DNA of 64,000 nt from contig JAXHMM010000005.1 in NCBI GenBank assembly GCA_034521445.1, positions 62,001-126,000 of the forward strand, given 5' to 3'. Each line of letters starts with the position of its first letter. The stretch's first letter is position 1. Positions 56,235 through 64,000 of this stretch are shown piece by piece. The notes under the pieces are model-generated. The model was given only the letters and a program-made list of their open reading frames with translations. It did no database searches and was not told where the DNA came from. The DNA comes from Balneolaceae bacterium. Its GTDB lineage: Bacteria; Bacteroidota; Rhodothermia; Balneolales; Balneolaceae. The position numbers and the translations under genes were made by a program.

Positions 56235-57947
56235 ATGGAGAGCACCAACACCGGATACGAACTTCGCTGCGTGGCCAACGGCCACCTCAACTCCGAAAAG
56301 GAAACCACCACCTACTGCACGCAATGCGACAGCGTGCTGCGCGTGCACTACCAGGAGGTGTCCCCGCACATCCAGTATCCCCTCAAAAAGATCGCGGCCG
56401 AACCTATGAAGACCCACCCTTCCGCCCTGAAGCGGTTGGACCGTCTCTCGGAGCGTTACGGCGGAGATCTGTGGGTCAAACTGGAGTACGAGCATCCCAC
56501 GGGATGTTTCAAGGACCGCGGCAGCTATATCGAGGTGCAGAAAGCCCTGGAGCTGGAGGCCGACGCCATCTGCCTGGCCTCCACCGGCAACATGGCGGCC
56601 TCTGTGGCGGCCTATGCCTGCTATTTCAGGCTGCCATGCTTTGTCTTCGTGCCCGAAAAGACCACCGACGCGAAGATCGCCCAGGCCACCGTCTTCAACG
56701 CCAACATCATCCGCATCAAGGGCGATTTCAGTACCTGCGAGGCCCTCTGCCGCAAGTTCGCCCGCTCGGGCAACTACTACCTGGCCGGCGACTACGTATT
56801 CCGCGAGGAGGGACAGAAATCTTTCGCCTACGAACTTCTGGAACAGGGCGGCGACGACTTTGACTACATCTTCATCCCGGTGGGCTGCGGCACCAACTTC
56901 GGCGCCATCCACAAGGGTTTCAAAGAGCTGAAGGCGGCCGGACAGGTGGACCGCATCCCGCGCCTCATCGCCGTGCAGCCCGAGCAGAGCTCCCCGGTGG
57001 TGGAGGGCATCTTCAAAAGGGAGAAGATTATTAAAAAACAGGTCAGCACCATGGCCCAGTCGGCGGCGGTGTCCGACCCGGTGGACTTCCACAAGGTGCT
57101 GCTGGGTATAGAGGAGACCGACGGCCTGGCCTACACGGTCACCGAGGACGAGATCCTGCAGTCGCTGAAGGAGATGGCCGTGGAGGAGGGCCATTTCACC
57201 GAGCCCGCCAGCACCCTGCCCCTGGCCGCGCTCAAGAACAACCTCGAGGAATTCACCGGCAGGAAAAGTCTTTTTGTACTGACCGGATCGGGCCTGAAAG
57301 ACACCGGCGTGGTGGCCAAGCACTCCCTCTCCTCCCCCGTGCTCTCCCCCGACCTGGACCGGGTGATCAACTACATCAACTCGGGCTATATCGAAATGCA
57401 GGAACAGTCCTGGGGCAAGTCGCGCGACACCTTCATGGCCAACCTCAAGATGGACGAAGACCACCAGAAGATCTACAACGACTACGTGGCCAACATCAAC
57501 AGGAAGGGCAAGACGCTCAGCAACAACGAGATCGAGGTGCTGCAGTCGCTGGTCTTCAACGAGGACCTCAACCTGGAGTACCCTGCCGAGGTGCTTGACT
57601 ACAAGCTCACCATGCGCAAGCACGGGCTGGTGAATGCCGCCGTAAAGCTGCGTATCAACGACGAGGAGATCATAACCGAGGCCAAGGGCGTGGGTCCCAT
57701 CGACGCCATCCTGACGGCCATCAAGTCGGAAACCGACAACATTCTTCCGCTGGAGATCCGCAACCACGAGGTGGAGATATTGAGTCCCGACACCGACTCC
57801 CTGGTGATGGTCACCCTCACCCTGGCCAAGGGAAACAGCGAATGGGTCTCCAAGGGCGCCTCCCCCGACACCCTTGAGGCCGTGGTGCAGGCTTTCACCA
57901 AGGGACTGGCCATCGCCACCAAGGCCGCCTCAGGCGAGGAAGCCTGA
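56235..57947 (+). CDS. thrC: threonine synthase fused to a LeuA-dimer-type regulatory domain
   Basis: A 570-residue protein. The first ~400 residues are a PLP threonine synthase (O-phosphohomoserine to threonine): an N-terminal zinc-ribbon-like part (C12, C28, C31), HPTGCFKDRGSY with PLP-lysine K93, ASTGNMAASVAAYA and PVGCGTNFGAI. A linker (about 405-446, INRKGKTLSNNEIEVLQSLV) resembles the LeuA subdomain that precedes its regulatory domain. Residues about 447-563 then match the LeuA dimer domain: NAAVKLRINDEEI, AKGVGPIDAILTAIK, and a second unit ending WVSKGASPDTLEAVVQAF. That domain senses Leu or Ile in isopropylmalate and citramalate synthases. The start at 56235 is chosen by family. Confidence 0.9.
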   Translation: MESTNTGYELRCVANGHLNSEKETTTYCTQCDSVLRVHYQEVSPHIQYPLKKIAAEPMKTHPSALKRLDRLSERYGGDLWVKLEYEHPTGCFKDRGSYIEVQKALELEADAICLASTGNMAASVAAYACYFRLPCFVFVPEKTTDAKIAQATVFNANIIRIKGDFSTCEALCRKFARSGNYYLAGDYVFREEGQKSFAYELLEQGGDDFDYIFIPVGCGTNFGAIHKGFKELKAAGQVDRIPRLIAVQPEQSSPVVEGIFKREKIIKKQVSTMAQSAAVSDPVDFHKVLLGIEETDGLAYTVTEDEILQSLKEMAVEEGHFTEPASTLPLAALKNNLEEFTGRKSLFVLTGSGLKDTGVVAKHSLSSPVLSPDLDRVINYINSGYIEMQEQSWGKSRDTFMANLKMDEDHQKIYNDYVANINRKGKTLSNNEIEVLQSLVFNEDLNLEYPAEVLDYKLTMRKHGLVNAAVKLRINDEEIITEAKGVGPIDAILTAIKSETDNILPLEIRNHEVEILSPDTDSLVMVTLTLAKGNSEWVSKGASPDTLEAVVQAFTKGLAIATKAASGEEA

Positions 57948-57953
57948 GCCGGC

Positions 57954-58709
57954 CTACCGCAGCACGTCCTCCAGCTCCAGGGAGGCGTCGCTCTGCTCGT
58001 CGCGGTATTTTACAATGAGCGGGCAGGCCATGCTGAGTCCCTTTTCGGCGGCCCAGGTGCTCTGCATGGGACGCGTGCCCGGAATGACTACCGCCCGCTC
58101 GGGGATGGGATCGCCTTTCTCCAGTTTCACTTCCTGCACGCAGTCGTAGACGGGAATGGACTTCGACAGGGTCACACCCGGGGCGATGACGGCCCCGCGC
58201 CGCACCTGTATGCCTTCCACAATCACTGAGCCCGCGCCTATAAAGCAGTCGTCCTCGATCACCACCGGGGCCAATCCCACAGGCTCCAGCACTCCGCCCA
58301 GCTGCACGCCGGCCGAGAGGTGCACGTTCTTGCCCACCTGGGCGCAGGAACCCACCAGCACGTGACTGTCGATCATGGTGCCCGAATCGACGTAGGCACC
58401 GATGTTTACGTAGGCCGGCGGCATGACGATCACGCCCTGGGCCACAAAGGCGCCGCGGCGCACCGAGGAGCCGCCCGGCACCAGCCGCACGCCGTCTTCG
58501 GCCAGGAACCAGCGCGGCGGCAGGTTGTCCTTGTCCACAAAGCCCTCGTAGATGCCCGAATACTCGGTGTTCTTGCCGGCCTGAAAGGCGGCCAGTATGG
58601 CCTCTTTCACTTTCACGTTGGCCTGCCAGCGGTCGCCGCTCTTCTGGGCGGCGCGGATCTTGCCGGCCTCCAGTTGATTGAGGATCTCTTCCCAGTTCTC
58701 TTCACTCAT
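57954..58709 (-). CDS. dapD: tetrahydrodipicolinate N-succinyltransferase
   Basis: A 251-residue enzyme of the succinylase branch of lysine and meso-diaminopimelate synthesis. The left-handed beta-helix hexapeptide repeats are clear: VRRGAFVAQGVIVMPPAYVN, IGAYVDSGTMIDSHVLVGS, VHLSAGVQLGG and VIEDDCFIGAGSVIVEG. The N-terminal helical part is shorter than in E. coli (274 residues). It is the last gene of a dapB-dapA-dapD run. It is convergent with thrC, 6 bp away. Confidence 0.95.
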   Translation of the reverse strand: MSEENWEEILNQLEAGKIRAAQKSGDRWQANVKVKEAILAAFQAGKNTEYSGIYEGFVDKDNLPPRWFLAEDGVRLVPGGSSVRRGAFVAQGVIVMPPAYVNIGAYVDSGTMIDSHVLVGSCAQVGKNVHLSAGVQLGGVLEPVGLAPVVIEDDCFIGAGSVIVEGIQVRRGAVIAPGVTLSKSIPVYDCVQEVKLEKGDPIPERAVVIPGTRPMQSTWAAEKGLSMACPLIVKYRDEQSDASLELEDVLR

Positions 58710-58754
58710 GATCTCGGTTCCTTGAGTTGAATGGTTAACGGTGGACAGGCGCGG

Positions 58755-59636
58755 TCATTCGGGCTGGTCGCGCAGCCAGCCCGCAATACGCCGGTCGGCC
58801 TCGGCCAGGAGCGCGCTGTCGGCCACCTCGGCGTCGGTGAGCGGGGGACGCAGCACGGAGGTGCTGATCCAGCCCTTCTCCTTCAGCAGCACCTTGGCGG
58901 GTATGGGATTGGGCGCCGAAAAAAGCGCGTCGGTACACTCCTGCCACAGGGGAAGCAGCAGGGGGCCCCCGCCCTCCAGGCACTCTTCCACGTAGCGGTG
59001 GGTGGCCTCGGGCCATACGTTGGAGGCCACCGATACCAGTCCGTTGCAGCCAGCCATGGCAAAAAAGGGCGTCATTCCGTCATCCCCGCTGTAGAAGGCC
59101 AGCCCGGGCGCCGTTTTGCGGTAGTGCTGGTATTCGGCAATGCTGCCGCTTGCCTCCTTTACAGCCCAGAGGCTGGGGTGCTCGCACACGGCCTTGAGCG
59201 CGGCGGGATGGAGCTTCACGCCGGTGCGCGAGGGCACATTGTAGACCATGCAGGGGCGGTCGGCCACGTCCAGCAGGGAACGGAACCAGGAGGCCTGCCC
59301 CTTCTCGCCCGGTTTGGCGTAGAGGGGGGTGACCAGCAGAAAGGCGTCCACCTCGAAATCCTTGCAGTATTCAATCCACTCAATCTGCTCGTGCAGATTG
59401 AAGCCGCCCACCCCCACCATGACAGGCACGTCGCGGTCCAGGCTGCAGGCGGTCTCGACTACCTTCTTTTTGTCTTCAAGCGAGAGGGCAAGTCCCTCGC
59501 CGGTACTGCCCAGGATGAGCACGCCGTTGCCGGCGTCGTCCTGCCTGCGTATCAGCGAGGCGAGATCGTCGCGGTGCACGTCTCCGCCCTCGTCCATGGG
59601 CGTAACCAGTGCGGTCCAGAGTGAGGTATGCTTCAT
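58755..59636 (-). CDS. dapA: 4-hydroxy-tetrahydrodipicolinate synthase
   Basis: A 293-residue TIM-barrel aldolase joining pyruvate and aspartate semialdehyde. The Schiff-base lysine K160 (AVKEASGS) and the tyrosine Y132 (VYNVPSRTG) are present, with LGSTGEGLALSLEDK near 42-56. The open frame extends upstream into dapB; the ATG at 59636 matches the family. It lies 45 bp upstream of dapD and 49 bp downstream of dapB. Confidence 0.95.
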   Translation of the reverse strand: MKHTSLWTALVTPMDEGGDVHRDDLASLIRRQDDAGNGVLILGSTGEGLALSLEDKKKVVETACSLDRDVPVMVGVGGFNLHEQIEWIEYCKDFEVDAFLLVTPLYAKPGEKGQASWFRSLLDVADRPCMVYNVPSRTGVKLHPAALKAVCEHPSLWAVKEASGSIAEYQHYRKTAPGLAFYSGDDGMTPFFAMAGCNGLVSVASNVWPEATHRYVEECLEGGGPLLLPLWQECTDALFSAPNPIPAKVLLKEKGWISTSVLRPPLTDAEVADSALLAEADRRIAGWLRDQPE

Positions 59637-59685
59637 GGCGCTGTCCGGTTTGCGTTGCTCGGCCGGTCCGCCGTGCGTGACCCTC

Positions 59686-60387
59686 TCAGTTTTCAGGGTC
59701 GCTACGCCGGGAGGCGATCCGGTCGAAGAGTTCGGAAAAGTCGTGAAAGCCGGGCTCCGCCGCGCCGGCGTGCAGCTGCCGCGCCGCCCAGAGGGCGCCT
59801 TTGGCAAATACGGTCCGCTCGTGGGCTTCATGCTGCAGGGTGAGGGTCTCCGGGCGGGTCTTCACGGTGAGCCTGTGGATGCCCTTGATATCGCCCTTGC
59901 GCTCGGAGGTGATCTCCGCCTCCCTCCCCAGCCACTCCTTCCAGGCCAGGGCGGTGCCGCTGGGGGCGTCCTGCTTTTGGGCGTGGTGCACCTCGTGTAT
60001 ATGGAATACGGGCTCGTCCAGCACGCCCGAACCCACCGAAATAACACCCAGGCAGTGGCGTATGATGTTCATGCCCAGGCTGAAGTTGGAGGCGCGGATC
60101 CAGGACGTGCCCCGCTTCCGCAGGCGCGCGTCGAGGTCGCCGGGCCACTCAAAACCGGTGGTCCCCCAGGCGGCGGGCACCTCCGAGGCGAGCACCGTCT
60201 CCAGGATCTCCCCCGCGGCGCCGGGCGGCACGAAGATCACGGCGGCATCGGCCTCCCGCAGCGCCTCCTCCGTCGGAGCGTTCGAGCTGTCGAAGGGGCC
60301 CGTCACCCGCTCGCCGGGCAGAAGACGCAGCACTTCGCCGCCGGTCTTGCCGGTGCCGATGACCGCTATGTTTATGTCCGTATCCAT
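59686..60387 (-). CDS. dapB: 4-hydroxy-tetrahydrodipicolinate reductase
   Basis: A 233-residue NAD(P)H enzyme of lysine/diaminopimelate synthesis. NIAVIGTGKTGGEV is the Rossmann motif, GTTGFE the cofactor loop, and HEVHHAQKQDAPSGTAL (131-147) the catalytic and substrate-binding signature with His134/135 and Lys138. The ATG at 60387 is preferred over 60420 because the Rossmann strand follows at once. First gene of the dapB-dapA-dapD run; the 137 bp before it should hold the promoter. Confidence 0.93.
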   Translation of the reverse strand: MDTDINIAVIGTGKTGGEVLRLLPGERVTGPFDSSNAPTEEALREADAAVIFVPPGAAGEILETVLASEVPAAWGTTGFEWPGDLDARLRKRGTSWIRASNFSLGMNIIRHCLGVISVGSGVLDEPVFHIHEVHHAQKQDAPSGTALAWKEWLGREAEITSERKGDIKGIHRLTVKTRPETLTLQHEAHERTVFAKGALWAARQLHAGAAEPGFHDFSELFDRIASRRSDPEN

Positions 60388-60524
60388 GGATGATGGTGCG
60401 TGCAGCTTGTCAATGCCCAAGTATAACCTTTTCGGCAGGCATATTCATACGAGGCAGGGCGCATTTGCACTATTGGGCCCCGATGAATTAGATTCTCTGC
60501 GGACCTCTCAACCAATCCTGCCTC

Positions 60525-61793
60525 ATGGAATCACTTGTCATCGCCGCCCCGGTCTTCACCAACGACGCCGTCGTGCTGGGCATCCTCCTGCTGGTGCTCG
60601 CCCTCATTTTCGTTACCTCAAGCAGCAAGAAACCCTTCTGGCAGAAGTTTTACACCTTCATCCCCTCCCTGCTGCTCTGCTATTTCGTACCCTCCATCCT
60701 GAATTCGCTGGGACTGATCTCCGGGGAGGAGTCCAACCTCTACTTTGTCGCCTCCCGCTACCTGCTGCCCGCCAGCCTGGTGCTGCTCACACTGAGCATC
60801 GATTTCAAGAGCATACTGGGACTGGGCCCGAAGGCCATCATCATGTTCCTGGCGGGCACGGTGGGCATCATGCTCGGGGGACCCCTGGCCGTGCTGCTCT
60901 TCGCCTGGGTGGCTCCCGACGTGCTGATGGGCACCGGCGCCGACGAGATCTGGCGGGGACTCTCCACTGTGGCGGGAAGCTGGATCGGGGGAGGAGCCAA
61001 CCAGACAGCCATGTTCGAGATTTTCAATCCCAGCTCAGAGCTCTTTTCAGCCATGGTGACGGTGGATATCATCGTGGCCAACATCTGGCTGGCCTTCCTG
61101 CTCTACGGAGCGGGCATCTCCGAGCGCATCGACGCCTGGTTCAAGGCCGACGCCACCCCCATCACGGAGCTACGCAAGAAAATTGAGGATTACAAGGCGA
61201 GCATCGCCCGCATCCCCGACCTGGCCGACATCACCTCCATCTGCGCCGTTGCTTTCGTGGTCACGGCCATCGGACACCTGGGCGCCGACGGCATTGCCCC
61301 CTGGATCGCCGAGAACGCCCCCCAGCTCAGCCGTCTCAGCCTCGACTCCCGCTTCTTCTGGATCATCGTCATCGCCACCACGCTGGGACTGGCCCTCTCC
61401 TTTACGCGTGCCCGCAAGCTGGAGGGTGCCGGAGCCTCCAAGATAGGAAGCCTCTTCCTCTACGTGCTGGTGGCTACCATTGGCATGCAGATGAACGTGC
61501 TGGCCATCTTCGAGAGCCCCGGCTTTTTCCTCATTGGACTGACCTGGATCATCATCCACGTGATCATTCTCTTTGTGGTGGCCAAGATCATCAACGCCCC
61601 CTTCTTTTTCGTCGCCGTAGGCAGCCAGGCCAACGTGGGCGGGGCGGCCTCGGCCCCCATCGTGGCCTCCGCCTTCCACCCCGCCCTGGCGCCGGTGGGC
61701 GTGCTGCTCGCCGTACTGGGCTACGCCCTGGGCACCTACGGGGCCTACCTCTGCGCCCTCATGATGCAGTACGTGAGTCAGTTTGCCGGCTGA
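60525..61793 (+). CDS. DUF819-family membrane protein
   Basis: A 422-residue inner-membrane protein with about ten to twelve hydrophobic segments. LSTVAGSWIGGGANQTAMFE and the mirrored C-terminal FFFVAVGSQANVGGAASAP are DUF819 signatures and show an internal two-fold repeat, as in sodium-coupled or keto-acid transporters of elevator type. The substrate is unknown. It is divergent from dapB and 73 bp upstream of the serine-hydrolase-like gene. Confidence 0.88.
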   Translation: MESLVIAAPVFTNDAVVLGILLLVLALIFVTSSSKKPFWQKFYTFIPSLLLCYFVPSILNSLGLISGEESNLYFVASRYLLPASLVLLTLSIDFKSILGLGPKAIIMFLAGTVGIMLGGPLAVLLFAWVAPDVLMGTGADEIWRGLSTVAGSWIGGGANQTAMFEIFNPSSELFSAMVTVDIIVANIWLAFLLYGAGISERIDAWFKADATPITELRKKIEDYKASIARIPDLADITSICAVAFVVTAIGHLGADGIAPWIAENAPQLSRLSLDSRFFWIIVIATTLGLALSFTRARKLEGAGASKIGSLFLYVLVATIGMQMNVLAIFESPGFFLIGLTWIIIHVIILFVVAKIINAPFFFVAVGSQANVGGAASAPIVASAFHPALAPVGVLLAVLGYALGTYGAYLCALMMQYVSQFAG

Positions 61794-61866
61794 GCGCGGG
61801 ACCATTTGATGCTGAATTCGAAGAGGAGGATGCCTATATTTGGCCTTGCCACCAGAACCGTCCCCC

Positions 61867-63135
61867 ATGCTCCGCATCCTGAAATTCATCGGCGCCTTCC
61901 TGGCCACTCTCCTGGTCGTCGTACTGCTCGTTTTCGGCTTCAACTTCGATCCCCTGCTGAGCCTCATCGAGAACAGCGACGACCTGCAGGAGGGCTCCGA
62001 ATGGGTGGCCCAGGCCAGCTCCCTGCAGGGGCTCACCGAGTATGTGGCGGCCCATCCCGGGCGCGTCTCCATCCTCTCGACCAGCCTGCAGAACCCCGAC
62101 TCCACCCTTGCCTACGGCCCGCACGCCCCACACACCATGGGCACCCTGGGCAATTTCTTCCTGCTGGCCGAGTTTGCGCGCCGGGCCGAGGCCGGCGAGC
62201 TGGATCCCTCCCATACCGTGCCCCTGGAGGCCGTGGAGCGCTACCAGCTGCCCTACATGGACGCCACCAACCACCGCAACGCGCTCCGCAGCCTGGCGGA
62301 GGGCGAAGATATACGGTCTGCAGAAATAGGGCGGCGGATCACCCTCGGGGCGCTCATGCAGTCGGCCGTGCAGTTCAATGACCTTGCCGCCTCCGACTGG
62401 CTCTGGTTCCGCCTGGCCGGGGAGGGCGGCGAAAACCTGGACGCCCTCATGGCCCGCATGGGACTGTCCGACACCGAACTTCCCCTCCCCTTCAGCGGAC
62501 TCTACACCGTCCTGAATCCACACCTGGCGGGCGCCACGTGGCCGGCGCACCTGGACAGCCTGGGTCGCATGGACCGCCGGACCTTCACCGACTCGGTCAT
62601 AGCCGCCGCGCGGCGCCTGCATGACGATCCCGCCTTCCGCGAACGGGTGCAGGACACCTTTCGCCGCCATGAGGGAATGGGCATCGGTTTCACGCAGCAG
62701 CGCGACGCCCTGGCCCTCTTTCCCAAGTCCACCGCCGCCGAGCTGGCCGGGCTCATGGAGGGCCTGCAGCGCGACAGCCTCCTCTCGTCCGCCGTATCCC
62801 GGCGCATCAAGAGCTACATGGACTGGCCCCTCGAGGGAGGACGGCTCACCCAGGACTTCTCCTCCTACGGCGCCCTCTACGACTCCCGCCTGGGCATGGC
62901 CAACGGCATGGACTACGGGTCCTCCGCCTACACCGGTGAACCCTTCGCGCAGACCGTCTATTTCGATCCCCTGCAGGTGGCCTTCTGGTTTCATATGAGC
63001 AGCAACCTGATGCACCAGGATTTCCAGCAGCGCCTGATCTGGGACCCTGCCCTGCGCCGGGCCACGGCCCAAGCCATCCTCGAGGCCGGATCAGCCACCG
63101 CACCAACCGATACGCTGAACCCCGAACAACCATGA
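61867..63135 (+). CDS. class A beta-lactamase-fold protein, catalytic residues missing
   Basis: A 422-residue exported protein with an N-terminal membrane anchor (FIGAFLATLLVVVLLVFGF). The pattern EFARRAEAGELDPSHTVPLEAVERY, ITLGALMQSAVQFNDLAASDWLWFRLA matches the serine-hydrolase/class A beta-lactamase fold. However the SxxK site reads T93-L-G-N96 and the SDN-like triad reads QFN, so acyl-enzyme chemistry is unlikely. It may bind peptidoglycan or a partner. Its last bases overlap the next gene's ATG (ATGA). Confidence 0.7.
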   Translation: MLRILKFIGAFLATLLVVVLLVFGFNFDPLLSLIENSDDLQEGSEWVAQASSLQGLTEYVAAHPGRVSILSTSLQNPDSTLAYGPHAPHTMGTLGNFFLLAEFARRAEAGELDPSHTVPLEAVERYQLPYMDATNHRNALRSLAEGEDIRSAEIGRRITLGALMQSAVQFNDLAASDWLWFRLAGEGGENLDALMARMGLSDTELPLPFSGLYTVLNPHLAGATWPAHLDSLGRMDRRTFTDSVIAAARRLHDDPAFRERVQDTFRRHEGMGIGFTQQRDALALFPKSTAAELAGLMEGLQRDSLLSSAVSRRIKSYMDWPLEGGRLTQDFSSYGALYDSRLGMANGMDYGSSAYTGEPFAQTVYFDPLQVAFWFHMSSNLMHQDFQQRLIWDPALRRATAQAILEAGSATAPTDTLNPEQP

Positions 63136-63620
63136 GCCGATACCACCTCATCTACCTGATCTGGCTGCTCCCGGCCTACCTCCTCTTTCTCTGCATCCAC
63201 CAGGTGACGGTCTACAACGGGGTGGTCGACACCTTCGAAAACGGCAAGACCTATACGGCCGAGGTGGTAGAGTTCGAACTCAAGCAGATCGCAGCCCAGA
63301 CCAACGGCTACGTAGTGCTCCGCTTCCAGACCGGGCAGGAGCAGGTGCAGCGCCGCCTCTCCCTCCCCGTCGAGATGGCCGCGTCCCTCCAGGAAACCGC
63401 CGTCATTCCCGTGCGTTACCGGCCCGATGCTTTCCAGGAGATTGTCATGGTGCCTACCTACAACACCCAGAAGGGACTGGCCCTGACCAACATGGGCATG
63501 GCCCTGGTGGGCTTCCTGATTACCCTGCCCATCGCCTGGATCGCCCACCGCTTCGCCGGCAGGAGCATCGCGGGGGGCGAAGAACAACTTGTCATTGAAC
63601 GCATCGACCGCGATGAGTAA
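63132..63620 (+). CDS. DUF3592-like small membrane protein
   Basis: A 162-residue protein with an N-terminal membrane segment (LIYLIWLLPAYLLFLCIH), a central beta-rich domain (TAEVVEFELKQ, VVLRFQTGQEQVQRRLSLP, VIPVRYRPD) and a second membrane segment (MGMALVGFLITLPIAWIAH). The layout resembles DUF3592. Function unknown. It overlaps its upstream neighbour by four bases and the downstream methyltransferase start by eight, so the three are likely one operon. Confidence 0.75.
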   Translation: MSRYHLIYLIWLLPAYLLFLCIHQVTVYNGVVDTFENGKTYTAEVVEFELKQIAAQTNGYVVLRFQTGQEQVQRRLSLPVEMAASLQETAVIPVRYRPDAFQEIVMVPTYNTQKGLALTNMGMALVGFLITLPIAWIAHRFAGRSIAGGEEQLVIERIDRDE

Positions 63621-64000
63621 CGAGAGCTCCCGAGGCACCCTCTACCTGCTTCCCAACACCCTGGGCAAGACGCCCGAAAACAACACCATCCCTGAGTACG
63701 TGCTGCGGGTCATCCGCTCCCTGGATCACCTGGTGGTGGAAAACACCCAGGCGGCCGTGCGCTACCTGCAGTGGGTGGGCGATGCCAAACCGGAATATGA
63801 AATCCAGTTCCGCGTGCTCAACAAGAAGACGCCTGACCACGAAATCGCCTCCTTCGTCAAGCCACTGCGCGAGGGCCACGACGTGGGACTGCTCTCGGAG
63901 GCGGGCATGCCCGCAGTGGCCGACCCCGGCTCCGCGCTGGTGCAGCTGGCCCACGCCGAGGGCGTCCGCGTGGCTCCCCTCACCGGACCCTCCTCCATTT
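63613..64000 (+). CDS. RsmI-like SAM-dependent methyltransferase, N-terminal part
   Basis: The ATG at 63613 opens a frame that runs off the window after 129 codons. It starts SSRGTLYLLPNTLGKTPENN and continues HLVVENTQAAVRYLQWVG, SFVKPLREGHDVGLLSEAG, PAVADPGSALVQLAH and PLTGPSSI. These are the tetrapyrrole-methylase-fold blocks of the YabC/RsmI family; members of this Bacteroidetes subgroup are often annotated only as SAM-dependent methyltransferase. The 3' part lies beyond the window. Confidence 0.88.
   Translation, partial: MSNESSRGTLYLLPNTLGKTPENNTIPEYVLRVIRSLDHLVVENTQAAVRYLQWVGDAKPEYEIQFRVLNKKTPDHEIASFVKPLREGHDVGLLSEAGMPAVADPGSALVQLAHAEGVRVAPLTGPSSI

Noticed and set aside
55983-57767. 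594-codon minus-strand frame opposite thrC
   Set aside because: Shadow frame; thrC has catalytic and regulatory motifs along its whole length.

Overview
The window looks like chromosome from a GC-rich member of the Balneolota/Rhodothermota branch of the FCB (Bacteroidetes-like) bacteria. The signs are a SusC/SusD outer-membrane pair, two GWxTD-domain proteins, a type IX secretion (T9SS) sorting domain, a Rho with a long low-complexity insertion near its N-terminus, many lipoproteins with short lipoboxes, and few clear Shine-Dalgarno sites. This placement is inferred from gene content; there is no rRNA gene to confirm it. Most of the window is dense housekeeping and metabolic coding sequence. 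There is no CRISPR array, insertion sequence or prophage.

Layout. 0-8.6 kb: a PYROXD2/CrtI-like FAD oxidoreductase divergent from sppA, then an MBL-fold hydrolase, rho, folC and pyrD. 8.6-13.4 kb: a lipoprotein, pyk and a large TPR/TonB-C lipoprotein on one strand. 13.5-22.8 kb: an outer-membrane region in which a GWxTD-family protein, susC, susD and a small lipoprotein run leftward to a UUCG-loop terminator, with a second GWxTD lipoprotein divergent from the first. 22.8-28.8 kb: a tight leftward run of alr, M20 amidohydrolase, M23 peptidase, an ornithine-racemase-like enzyme, a GNAT acetyltransferase and a sodium:solute symporter, probably D-amino-acid or murein-peptide metabolism. 28.8-30.6 kb: a bactofilin and an actin-like protein, a small cytoskeletal cassette. 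30.7-34.9 kb: ornithine and lysine aminotransferases flanking a Fic/HTH 'mobile mystery' gene pair and an initiator tRNA. 34.9-39.2 kb: purL, lemA and two TPM proteins. 39.2-48.4 kb: fadE with a TetR regulator, trmB, pdxH, a thioredoxin-like protein, a structured RNA/terminator, a radical SAM protein, an aldehyde dehydrogenase and a third class III aminotransferase. 48.7-56.1 kb: a T9SS-exported BNR-repeat protein, a UbiA prenyltransferase, a protein usually labelled 3-methyladenine glycosylase, a zeta-toxin module, anmK and a small acidic orphan. 56.2-64 kb: a threonine synthase with a regulatory fusion, the dapB-dapA-dapD lysine/peptidoglycan genes, a DUF819 membrane protein, a serine-hydrolase-fold protein lacking its catalytic residues, a small membrane protein and the start of an RsmI-like methyltransferase cut by the window edge.

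The two most unusual things are: (1) the actin-like protein at 29530-30555, whose phosphate-1 nucleotide-binding motif, normally at the N-terminus, lies at the extreme C-terminus, so the protein appears circularly permuted; and (2) the threonine synthase at 56235-57947, which carries a C-terminal regulatory domain of the 2-isopropylmalate/citramalate synthase (LeuA dimer) type. A 98-nt fully nested RNA structure at 44574-44671 is also worth a second look.
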